Source: an uncultured Ruminococcus sp.
GTDB taxonomy: Bacteria; Bacillota; Clostridia; Lachnospirales; Lachnospiraceae
DNA length: 12,346 nt
Direction: 5' to 3'
Assembly: GCA_900555215.1 (NCBI GenBank)
Contig: USKR01000010.1
Span: forward strand, 1-12,346
A program made the position numbers and the translations under genes. Of the stretch, positions 1-5,745 are shown piece by piece. Under the pieces are notes generated by a model that made no database searches, was not told where the DNA came from, and saw only the letters and a program-made list of their open reading frames with translations. Within the stretch, counting starts at the first letter, position 1. Each line of letters starts with the position of its first letter.

Positions 1-78
1 TTAGATATTCAATATCTTCTCATTGATTTTCTCTGTATGCAGTTTTCAAGGTACATTTGGCTTCTTTATGAAACCAAG
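1..78 (-). other. rRNA spacer-like segment, probably the leader of a 23S rRNA gene beyond the left edge
   Basis: Read on the minus strand, positions 52-37 give ACCTTGAAAACTGCAT. This is the well-known motif of Firmicutes 16S-23S spacers, found shortly before the 23S gene. Positions 3-17 form an inverted repeat, AGATATT-C-AATATCT, which could belong to the flanking stem used in 23S processing. The segment directly follows tRNA-Ala, as in spacers that carry this tRNA. The 23S gene itself is not in the window, so its presence is inferred. No coding region is seen here. Confidence 0.55.
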
Positions 79-151
79 TGGAGAATACGAGAGTCGAACT
101 CGTGACCTCCTGCTTGCAAGGCAGGCGCTCTCCCAACTGAGCTAATCCCCC
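79..151 (-). tRNA. tRNA-Ala, anticodon TGC
   Basis: The minus strand folds as a complete 73-base tRNA. The acceptor stem GGGGGAT pairs with ATTCTCC (two G-T pairs), and the discriminator base is A. The D-arm carries GCTCAGTTGGGAGAGC. The anticodon stem CCTGC/GCAGG encloses the loop CTTGCAA, giving anticodon TGC, which reads alanine GCN codons. The T-arm has GTTCGACTC. The 3' CCA is not encoded: CTT follows the discriminator base, so CCA must be added after transcription. A strong promoter lies about 25-50 bases upstream, and rRNA-spacer-like sequence follows, so the tRNA is probably the first gene of its transcript. Confidence 0.95.
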
Positions 152-174
152 AAAATGTTCCCGAGAACTTTTTT

Positions 175-203
175 AAAATACCATATTCCCGGGAAACTGT
201 CAA
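175..203 (-). promoter_or_regulatory. Sigma-A promoter of tRNA-Ala, with two operator-like palindromes
   Basis: On the minus strand, TTGACA (203-198) is followed after exactly 17 bases by TATTTT (180-175). The predicted transcription start is about 15-20 bases before the tRNA. The spacer contains the perfect palindrome TTCCCGGGAA (186-195), and a near copy, GTTCCCGAGAAC (157-168), lies at the predicted start of the transcript. The -35 box is perfect and spacing is ideal, as expected for a stable-RNA promoter. No regulator is identified. Confidence 0.8.
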
Positions 204-253
204 TACTTTTTTTCACATATCCACTGTTCCGAACCGCCCCAGCAGTCTGCCCG

Positions 254-1072
254 CTAGAAGCCAAGCAGTCTGAGCATCAGAGGATTCGTCTCATACATGA
301 ATCTCAGGATCGTGCTCTTCTCCATCATTTCAAAGCAGGCTGCTCCCGCATCTGTTGCATAGGCGAGCGTCATAATCAGAAAACCGATCCACACGATCAA
401 AACGGCGAGCACCAGACCAAGGACGCCGCCCGCTATATGGTTTACCAAACCGAGTACGGGCAGCTCTCCGATAATATTTACCGCAAACATCAATGCCTTG
501 ACAATAATGATCGCCAGCAGGAAGGTCACCAGAAATGACACAAGCTGGAGCACCAGTCTTGATATATAAGCCGCTACATACTGCGGGAAACTTTCCGCAC
601 CAAGCTCTCCATATATTGTACTGTTATTATTTTCCATTAGCTGATCCTTTAAAAACTGCGGTATAGGTGCATTCTCGATCTCCTGGATCTGAGTGTCTTT
701 CGGGATTTCCCCGATGATATCCAACACATCCTCATATGTGATCCCGAGCATTTCCCAGTTCAGATTGTTCAGATTAGCCAGCTGTTCAGGAGTAAGTTCT
801 TCCAGCGGAGTACCGCTCAGGTCAAGCTGCGCGAGCTGATCTGTCGGGATCTCCGGCATAAATGCCTCCACGGTCTTCTTTTCAATAAAATCGTCCACCG
901 GTGTAAATTCCGCCAGCGCATCCGCCACATACGGCGAGAGCAGCAGGACGATCACAAGTGTCAACACCGTTGAGAGAAGAGAAATCCCCAGTTTCAGAAA
1001 TCCTCTGATATAGCCCACTGCTATACAGACAATAAAAATCGTTGCAACAATGATCAAAAGCCAGTTATCCAT
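254..1072 (-). CDS. cvpA: CvpA family membrane protein
   Basis: A 272-residue integral membrane protein with four hydrophobic segments, at about residues 4-22, 27-47, 172-193 and 216-237. The N-terminal pattern GYIRGFLKLG after the first segment and the LPVLGLVNHIAGGVLGL region before the last are typical of the CvpA (colicin V production) family. This family is named for an E. coli membrane protein, and its biochemical role is still unclear. Between segments 2 and 3 lies a long acidic insert (about residues 55-165), so the protein is longer than the usual 160-220 residue CvpA. The start has AGGAG close upstream, overlapping the stop codon TAG of the DUF5711-like gene (TAGGAG), with only 8 bases between the two genes. 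The pair is therefore probably co-transcribed and translationally coupled. Family assignment is fairly safe; function is not. Confidence 0.8.
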   Translation of the reverse strand: MDNWLLIIVATIFIVCIAVGYIRGFLKLGISLLSTVLTLVIVLLLSPYVADALAEFTPVDDFIEKKTVEAFMPEIPTDQLAQLDLSGTPLEELTPEQLANLNNLNWEMLGITYEDVLDIIGEIPKDTQIQEIENAPIPQFLKDQLMENNNSTIYGELGAESFPQYVAAYISRLVLQLVSFLVTFLLAIIIVKALMFAVNIIGELPVLGLVNHIAGGVLGLVLAVLIVWIGFLIMTLAYATDAGAACFEMMEKSTILRFMYETNPLMLRLLGF

Positions 1073-1080
1073 AACATCTC

Positions 1081-2277
1081 CTATTTCGTCAGATAAATCA
1101 CCCGCAATTCATCGACGTTCATCACGTAGTACCTGTTTATTCCCGGCGCCTTAAATATTTCCAGCGCATCCACATTGAGGTCCCCTTCAAATTTCTTGAC
1201 TCCGGCAGCCGTTATGATACAGCATCTGCTGCCGTCATACATAATGACTTCATCCCCGTCAATCTTTACATTGCTGTATGTTCCGGAAATATCCCTGCTG
1301 ATGACCTGTTCTCCCAGTTTGTTATACAGACGCAGCTCATAGCCTGATTTTTCCTGGTTCAGGAGGATAAAACCGATATATCGGTCAGAATGGAATACAC
1401 TCTGGATCTCCTGATCCAGTTCGATCTCCTTTTCCTTCTCCGGTATGTCCCGTCCCCGGTATATAACGAACCGGTCATCTCCCACAACGACTGAGCGGTC
1501 ATTCCCCATAAAAAAGATATCAGCCATCACTGTATTATTATAATCGTCCGATGTCACGATATTATCTTGTTTCTGCTGCCCCGTCTCCCCAAAATTATAA
1601 TATATAACCTTGGATTTGAGCGAGCCGCCGGAGATATACAGGTAACCTGCCGCCAGCATATTTCCGTCGTCTGACATTTCTATTGCCACCGGATACCCCG
1701 TAGTACTCATAGTTACCTGCTGCTCCACAAGAATATTTCCAACGGCATCGTAAGAAATAATCTTTGGCGAGCTTTCATTTCTCAAGATTGCGGTAACAAT
1801 GCCCTGATCCGAGACTGCTATCTTCTCGATCGGAAGGGTTGTCTCAATCTCACCCTTAAGCCCCTCTTCAGTAAATACAAGGATCGTGTTTCCGCCATTG
1901 TCCGCTACGGCAAAAGCCTTATCCCTGACACTGATGATCGGATTCTGGATCTGTGCAGACTGTATCCACTGTTCTTCATTCTTCCTGTTCAGAAAGACGA
2001 CTCCATCTCTGTTATACCTTACTATTCCATCTGCAAACTGTGCGTAGCTGCTGGAATCCGTCCTGTCGCCCGGGTATTCCGATGCAGTCCGTGCCCTGCT
2101 GTATGTCTGATTATCCAGCAAAAGCCATGTACCGCATACAGCGAGGAACACTAATATAAGAGGCACGAGCACTCTTCTCACCTTTGCAAGCCGGATTTTC
2201 CGTACTTTGTGCTTTATCTCACTCAGATCCTCCGGGGGCGTTAAGATCTTAAACTGTGTTTTTTTCTTTTGCGACAT
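1081..2277 (-). CDS. DUF5711-like single-pass membrane protein, predicted beta-propeller ectodomain
   Basis: The 398-residue protein has a basic N-terminal tail (about residues 1-35, rich in K and R), one transmembrane helix (about 36-54) and a long outer domain. That domain is made of repeated short beta-strand blocks, such as DGIVRYNRDGVVFLNRKNEEQ and later blocks of similar rhythm, which suggests a WD40/PQQ-like propeller. I recognise it as resembling the DUF5711 proteins of Clostridia. It has no known enzyme motif. I chose the ATG at 2277 because AAGGGGAGG lies directly upstream. The frame stays open to an ATG at 2325, but that one has no ribosome binding site. The gene follows a promoter with a structured leader and precedes cvpA by 8 bases. 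A role in envelope sensing or cell-wall assembly is conjecture. Confidence 0.7.
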   Translation of the reverse strand: MSQKKKTQFKILTPPEDLSEIKHKVRKIRLAKVRRVLVPLILVFLAVCGTWLLLDNQTYSRARTASEYPGDRTDSSSYAQFADGIVRYNRDGVVFLNRKNEEQWIQSAQIQNPIISVRDKAFAVADNGGNTILVFTEEGLKGEIETTLPIEKIAVSDQGIVTAILRNESSPKIISYDAVGNILVEQQVTMSTTGYPVAIEMSDDGNMLAAGYLYISGGSLKSKVIYYNFGETGQQKQDNIVTSDDYNNTVMADIFFMGNDRSVVVGDDRFVIYRGRDIPEKEKEIELDQEIQSVFHSDRYIGFILLNQEKSGYELRLYNKLGEQVISRDISGTYSNVKIDGDEVIMYDGSRCCIITAAGVKKFEGDLNVDALEIFKAPGINRYYVMNVDELRVIYLTK

Positions 2278-2443
2278 ATGCCTCCCCTTATTTCTGACCT
2301 TAGTTTCCTGTTGAGTATACCGCATGCGCAGAAAAGGAAGCGCCGCGTACGCGGCATTTACTTTTCAAGCTGTGGATTCCGGTATAATCCCCGCACGGCG
2401 GGGCGAAGCGGAGAAACCGCTTCAGCTTGCACAACGTGCAATC
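2278..2443 (-). promoter_or_regulatory. Structured 5' leader (about 160 bases) of the DUF5711-like gene
   Basis: The segment between the promoter and the start codon is packed with inverted repeats. GAAGCGG/CCGCTTC (2405-2411 with 2417-2423, loop 5) and CCCCGC/GCGGGG (2389-2394 with 2398-2403, loop 3) form adjacent hairpins. They are enclosed by an outer stem CAAGCTG/CAGCTTG (2366-2372 with 2423-2429, sharing one base with the first hairpin). Further downstream in the transcript is the 14-base perfect palindrome GCCGCGTACGCGGC (2342-2355). A fourth inverted repeat, TTGCAC-AAC-GTGCAA (2427-2441), overlaps the predicted +1 and shares bases with the outer stem. The layout resembles a multi-branched RNA junction. 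I could not match it to a known riboswitch class, and no U-tract terminator follows it. Confidence 0.5.
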
Positions 2444-2472
2444 ATTATACCATGACTTTACGGTAATAGCAA
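2444..2472 (-). promoter_or_regulatory. Sigma-A promoter for the DUF5711-like gene and cvpA
   Basis: On the minus strand, TTGCTA (2472-2467), a 17-base spacer and a consensus TATAAT (2449-2444) preceded by TGG. The -35 box lies inside the last codons of the LysM gene and the -10 just after its stop codon, so DUF5711-like and cvpA can be expressed independently of lysM. The palindrome TTGCAC-AAC-GTGCAA (2427-2441) overlaps the predicted start site and could be an operator. Confidence 0.75.
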
Positions 2473-3696
2473 TTTCTGTCCTACATAAATCAGATTCCCG
2501 TCTGTGATACCGTTCATTTTACAGATTGCATCCACATGGGTCACATCTCCGTACATTTTACGGCTGATGATCGCAAGAGTATCTCCCTCTTCCACGATAT
2601 ACACGCCATCGCTTCCATTCTCCCCCGGAGCGGCAAGGATCTGGCTGCTCCCCTCTCCCCCGCCGCCCGCGGTATCTGCATTCTCTGATACATAAGCAGA
2701 TGAGCTTGTATCACTGTCACTTCCTGAAGCATTTATACTGCTTCCTGTATCGTCTCCACCAGACAGTTCCCCGTTTCCAGAATCTGCGTCTTCTCCATTG
2801 TCAGCATCCAAAGCCGTGTCAGCTCCGGATGCCTGTGTGTCTCCGGCTTGTCCCTCTCCATCCTGTTCCTCTGTCACCGCGGTCACTGCCCCGCTCGTCT
2901 CCTGAGTCTCCACTTTATCTGATGTACCTGCCAGTGTGTCCAGCGTATTCTGTACGGACTTCATGCGGTCAAAGCTGTTGATCATGGATACTCCCATAAT
3001 GATCAGCACAAGTACCAGGCAGGCGCTGACAGCGTACATCACGCTTCCTGTTTTTCTTCCTTTCCGGCCCTCCCCCCGTTTTCTAACCATATTACGAAAG
3101 TCCTTCGCAGCTCTGTCCTCAACAGTTTCCGTGGGAAATGCCCCATTTTTTTTTCGCGAGGAGATCATATAGTTCTGCATACACGGATTTTTTTCATAAT
3201 ACGTGTAATGCCCGCCGATCTCCATCAGGTCGTTCATTTTATGCACATAATAGGTTTCGTCCTTTTCTACCGGATCTTTCATAATAAATACGGTATTCTT
3301 CTTTGGGAATGATTTCTTGTGGAGCCTGACCGTGGACGCTTCCGGGATGAGCGGCACTCCCGGGTGCGCCACGAACCATCCGAGCATCTCTCCCTCCTCA
3401 AAATACTGCTTGCAGTCCTCGTAGGCATGCTTCCACGTATCTTCATCGATCACATATTCATTTCCCGACATCTTCAAGTCATGCATCTGGATTGCTCCAT
3501 ATATGTACACATACTCTTCATCCGTTCCCGGCTGGATATCTCCCACAAGGAAAGCTCCCATTGGTCCCTTCCCCGACTTCTCGCATTTTTCGCACAGCTG
3601 TGCGAAAAACGTATCCACATAATCCTCCACATAAATCTTAGGGCTGTCGCTCACATTTCCAATCTGTCTGACATTTTTAGGTAACTGTCTTTCCAT
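2458..3696 (-). CDS. Membrane-anchored LysM protein with a degenerate JAMM/MPN-like N-terminal domain
   Basis: A 412-residue protein in four parts. Residues 20-175 look like an MPN/JAMM fold: GAFLVGD near 48, DTWKHAYEDCKQYF near 86-99, then GWFVAHPG at 106-113 and VFIMKDP at 136-142. These match in order the core of JAMM peptidases (GWYHSHP ... S..D ... DP). The first metal-binding His of H-x-H is replaced by Val109, and the S-x-x-D pair is not evident, so catalysis is doubtful. A basic stretch (204-216) and one transmembrane helix (about 219-239) follow. Next is a low-complexity linker rich in G, S, D and E (about 255-362), then a C-terminal LysM domain (about 365-411, VYIVEEGDTLAIIS to GQKLLLP) for binding peptidoglycan. 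The N-domain should be cytoplasmic and LysM outside. AGGAGG precedes the ATG by 10 bases. LysM is certain; the JAMM reading is inference. Confidence 0.85.
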   Translation of the reverse strand: MERQLPKNVRQIGNVSDSPKIYVEDYVDTFFAQLCEKCEKSGKGPMGAFLVGDIQPGTDEEYVYIYGAIQMHDLKMSGNEYVIDEDTWKHAYEDCKQYFEEGEMLGWFVAHPGVPLIPEASTVRLHKKSFPKKNTVFIMKDPVEKDETYYVHKMNDLMEIGGHYTYYEKNPCMQNYMISSRKKNGAFPTETVEDRAAKDFRNMVRKRGEGRKGRKTGSVMYAVSACLVLVLIIMGVSMINSFDRMKSVQNTLDTLAGTSDKVETQETSGAVTAVTEEQDGEGQAGDTQASGADTALDADNGEDADSGNGELSGGDDTGSSINASGSDSDTSSSAYVSENADTAGGGGEGSSQILAAPGENGSDGVYIVEEGDTLAIISRKMYGDVTHVDAICKMNGITDGNLIYVGQKLLLP

Positions 3697-3795
3697 TTAT
3701 ACTCATCCTCCTGACAAAAATATTTTCCCGGCGTCGTAATGAGGATAGCACACGGAAAAAGACGATTTTATCAGTTATTGTCAGACGAATTCGAC

Positions 3796-3833
3796 AAAAG
3801 GGGTCAGACCCCTTTTCATAGGGGTCTGACCCC
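3796..3833. repeat. REP-like inverted pair (copy 1), also the probable terminator of the transposase gene
   Basis: Two units, AGGGGTCAGACCCCT (3799-3813) and AGGGGTCTGACCCC (3820-3833), are inverted and separated by the 6-base spacer TTTCAT. Together they can form a hairpin of about 14 base pairs. Each unit is also a near-palindrome by itself. On the minus strand the hairpin is followed by TTTT (3799-3796), so it could end the transposase transcript. The second unit lies inside the transposase coding region and encodes its last residues. Confidence 0.9.
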
Positions 3834-4601
3834 AGCGGCCAATATTTTCAGAAAATTCTCTATTTTCCCTTCTGTCATCCCAGTCTCCCTTTTGCAGAAC
3901 GCCACCGCCCGCTGCCTCATATAAGGGACATTATCCAGTGTTTTAAAGCTTTTTATATCATTCTCACGCGCAAATATCGTCATCTGACGTTTTACTCGTT
4001 GAAAATCATATTCCTCTTTTTCTTCTTTTATATCAATAAATTCCTGATTATCGAAAATATTGTGAAACTCAAAAAATTCTTCCCAATTTCTGAATCTTTG
4101 CTTTATATAGCTAAACACCTCTTCCGAAAGGTACCCCTCTGTCTTCTTTTTATGCATTATCGTATAATAATACTCCTCTGCGCTGCTGAACGGATAATCG
4201 AGAATAGATGAAACCATATACGCCTTCACCGGATTATTATGTATATAACGGATACAGCTGTACAAATATCCCTCTGTCTCCACGACGCTACTGTAAAAGC
4301 GCCCCTGAAAAACATGGCCGCTCTCACCGTGTTTATAATTATGGTAAATAGCATAAATGGAGTTAACTTCCTGCATGAATAGCGAAAGAACCTTAAAATC
4401 CGATTTGAGCAGGATGTGGACATGATTAGACATAATACAATATGCATACACCTTAACCCCAAATTTCTCTGCCCTGCTCCGCATGATCGACCTAAAATAT
4501 TTCTTATCATCGTTCTTTTGCAAAATATGGTTCTGATTATTTCCTCTGGATACGACATGATAGACATCTGTGCCACTTTGTTTTCTTTTACTTCTCGGCA
4601 T
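3816..4601 (-). CDS. REP-associated tyrosine transposase (RAYT; Y1/HUH, IS200-like)
   Basis: A 261-residue protein with the Y1 transposase core (PF01797 type). The N-terminal DVYHVVSRGNNQNHIL (residues 12-27) is followed by the HUH metal motif SNHVHILLK (His60 and His62). The block GHVFQGRFYSSVV (95-107) precedes YLYSCIRYIHNNPVKA (112-127), where Tyr112 is the likely nucleophile. A helical C-terminal extension (about 160-261) goes beyond the IS200 core, as in many RAYTs. Such enzymes nick single-stranded REP hairpins and are thought to spread REP sequences. AGGAGG lies 7 bases before the ATG. The last residues, GVRPL, and the approach to the stop codon are encoded by the flanking REP unit. 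The gene is AT-richer than its neighbours, suggesting acquisition. All expected motifs are present, so the gene appears intact. Confidence 0.92.
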   Translation of the reverse strand: MPRSKRKQSGTDVYHVVSRGNNQNHILQKNDDKKYFRSIMRSRAEKFGVKVYAYCIMSNHVHILLKSDFKVLSLFMQEVNSIYAIYHNYKHGESGHVFQGRFYSSVVETEGYLYSCIRYIHNNPVKAYMVSSILDYPFSSAEEYYYTIMHKKKTEGYLSEEVFSYIKQRFRNWEEFFEFHNIFDNQEFIDIKEEKEEYDFQRVKRQMTIFARENDIKSFKTLDNVPYMRQRAVAFCKRETGMTEGKIENFLKILAAGVRPL

Positions 4602-4782
4602 ACGCGTTCCTCCTGCTGAATATTAAATTTCTTGTCTGAAATATGTTCCGAATCGGATATGATCTCTTGAGACCTCTCTACATTTAAATGAAACTTCAGA
4701 ATGAATTAGATATAGATATAAGATAACATTGAATCAACAATTTTTCCAGAATTTTAGGTTGGACTTTTTACTTTAGCTTTTT

Positions 4783-4812
4783 AAAAAGTGAACGGGGTCA
4801 GACCCCGTTCAC
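4783..4812 (-). terminator. REP-like palindrome (copy 2) acting as terminator of the transketolase operon
   Basis: Positions 4788-4799 and 4801-4812 are perfect complements (12-base arms GTGAACGGGGTC and GACCCCGTTCAC) around a single central base at 4800. On the minus strand the hairpin is followed at once by TTTTT (4787-4783), the form of an intrinsic terminator. Its core is the same GGGGTC-A-GACCCC as the other repeats here. The stop codon of the transketolase C-subunit gene (4800-4798) lies in the apical loop region. Confidence 0.8.
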
Positions 4813-5745
4813 AAAATCTTTTACCTTTTTATAAATACTCTTTGCATCCAGACCGTACTTTTCGATCAGCTCCAGTGCCGGCCCTGATTCGCCAAACACA
4901 TCGTTGATCCCGATCTTCAGCACTCTGGTCGGTGCTTTCTCACACAGTGTATCACATACCGCGCTTCCGAGCCCGCCGATCACGGAATGTTCCTCAACTG
5001 TAACGACCTTTCCTGTTTCTCTTGCTGCTGCTGCCACAAGCTCTTCATCCAGCGGTTTGATAGTATGGATATTGATAACCTTGGCGTCAATTCCATCTGC
5101 CGCAAGCATCTCAGCCGCCTCCAGGCAGTTGTTCACAGGGAGACCAGTGACAATGATCGCCACGTCTTTTCCCTCTCTTAATACAACACCTTTCCCCATC
5201 TCGAATTTATAATCCGGTCTGTCATTGATCACAGGCACTGCCAGTCTTCCGAATCTTAAATAGACCGGTCCGTCATACTCATAAGCGGCTCTCACTGCAG
5301 CCCTTCCTTCTATATAATCAGACGGATTGATCACTACCATGCCCGGTATAGAGCGCATCAGAGCAATATCCTCATTGCACTGGTGGGTCGCTCCATCCTC
5401 GCCTACTGAAATTCCGGCATGGGAAGCGCCGATCTTTACGTTCAGGTGTGGATAGCCGATGGAGTTTCTTACCTGCTCGTAAGCTCTCCCTGCCGCAAAC
5501 ATTGCAAATGAACTTGCGAACGGCACCTTGCCCGCTGCTGCAAGCCCTGCCGCAACTCCCATCATATTTGCCTCCGCGATGCCGCAGTCGATAAAGCGCT
5601 CCGGAAATACTTCAGCAAATTTACCGGATCTGGTAGCTTCTGCAAGATCTGCGTCCAGCACTACGATCTCCTCGTGCTCTTTTCCAAGCTCTATCAGCTC
5701 TGCACCATAACTGTCTCTTGTTGCGATTTTCTTTACATCTGACAT
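4798..5745 (-). CDS. Transketolase, C-terminal subunit
   Basis: This 315-residue subunit carries the pyrimidine-binding and C-terminal domains of transketolase. With the N-subunit encoded just upstream it transfers two-carbon ketol units between pentose, tetrose and hexose phosphates in the cytoplasm. IAEANMMGVAAGLA (56-69) holds the catalytic Glu58 that activates thiamine diphosphate. FAAGRAYEQVRN (83-94) and GASHAGISVGEDGATHQ (106-122, His109 and His121) are the usual pyrimidine-domain motifs. The C-domain begins near residue 190. The start codon lies inside the end of the N-subunit gene (13-base overlap) after GGTGAGG, so the two are probably coupled. The last four residues (VNGV) and the TGA stop are encoded by a REP-like palindrome, so the original C-terminus may have been altered. 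The family assignment is secure. A DXS-like role is unlikely because the protein is split and sits beside transaldolase. Confidence 0.93.
   Translation of the reverse strand: MSDVKKIATRDSYGAELIELGKEHEEIVVLDADLAEATRSGKFAEVFPERFIDCGIAEANMMGVAAGLAAAGKVPFASSFAMFAAGRAYEQVRNSIGYPHLNVKIGASHAGISVGEDGATHQCNEDIALMRSIPGMVVINPSDYIEGRAAVRAAYEYDGPVYLRFGRLAVPVINDRPDYKFEMGKGVVLREGKDVAIIVTGLPVNNCLEAAEMLAADGIDAKVINIHTIKPLDEELVAAAARETGKVVTVEEHSVIGGLGSAVCDTLCEKAPTRVLKIGINDVFGESGPALELIEKYGLDAKSIYKKVKDFVNGV

Larger units (their letters stand above)
3796..4812 (-). mobile_element. REPtron-like element: RAYT transposase gene flanked by GGGGTC-GACCCC palindromes
   Basis: The transposase gene at 3816-4601 is bordered by a head-to-head repeat pair on one side (3796-3833) and a single 25-base palindrome on the other (4788-4812). 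All are built on the same core, GGGGTC-A/T-GACCCC. The 4602-4787 stretch between the gene and the right palindrome is AT-rich and contains no gene. The element sits between the transketolase operon and lysM, and its base composition is visibly more AT-rich than its neighbours. I see no target-site duplication or classical terminal inverted repeats, which fits the single-strand HUH mechanism of this family. Exact borders are inferred from the repeats. Confidence 0.6.

Noticed and set aside
155..538. Plus-strand open frame of 127 codons over the cvpA end and tRNA promoter
   Set aside because: It overlaps the tRNA promoter and the well-supported cvpA gene, has no ribosome binding site and shows no recognisable protein features.
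2278..2325. Upstream ATG at 2325 as the start of the DUF5711-like protein
   Set aside because: No ribosome binding site precedes it, and the ATG at 2277 has AAGGGGAGG immediately upstream. The 16 extra residues look unlike a membrane-protein N-terminus.
2379..2388. Plus-strand TATAAT (CCGGTATAATCC) as a promoter
   Set aside because: No acceptable -35 box lies at 16-18 bases upstream, and there is no plus-strand gene downstream.
2366..2429. Known riboswitch class (TPP, FMN, c-di-GMP, T-box, guanidine) in the DUF5711-like leader
   Set aside because: None of the conserved core sequences of these classes is visible, so it is reported only as an unclassified structured leader.
5733..5745. Frameshift splitting one transketolase gene into two
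   Set aside because: Both parts have normal subunit lengths, and the second has its own start and ribosome site. Split transketolases are common in Clostridia and archaea.
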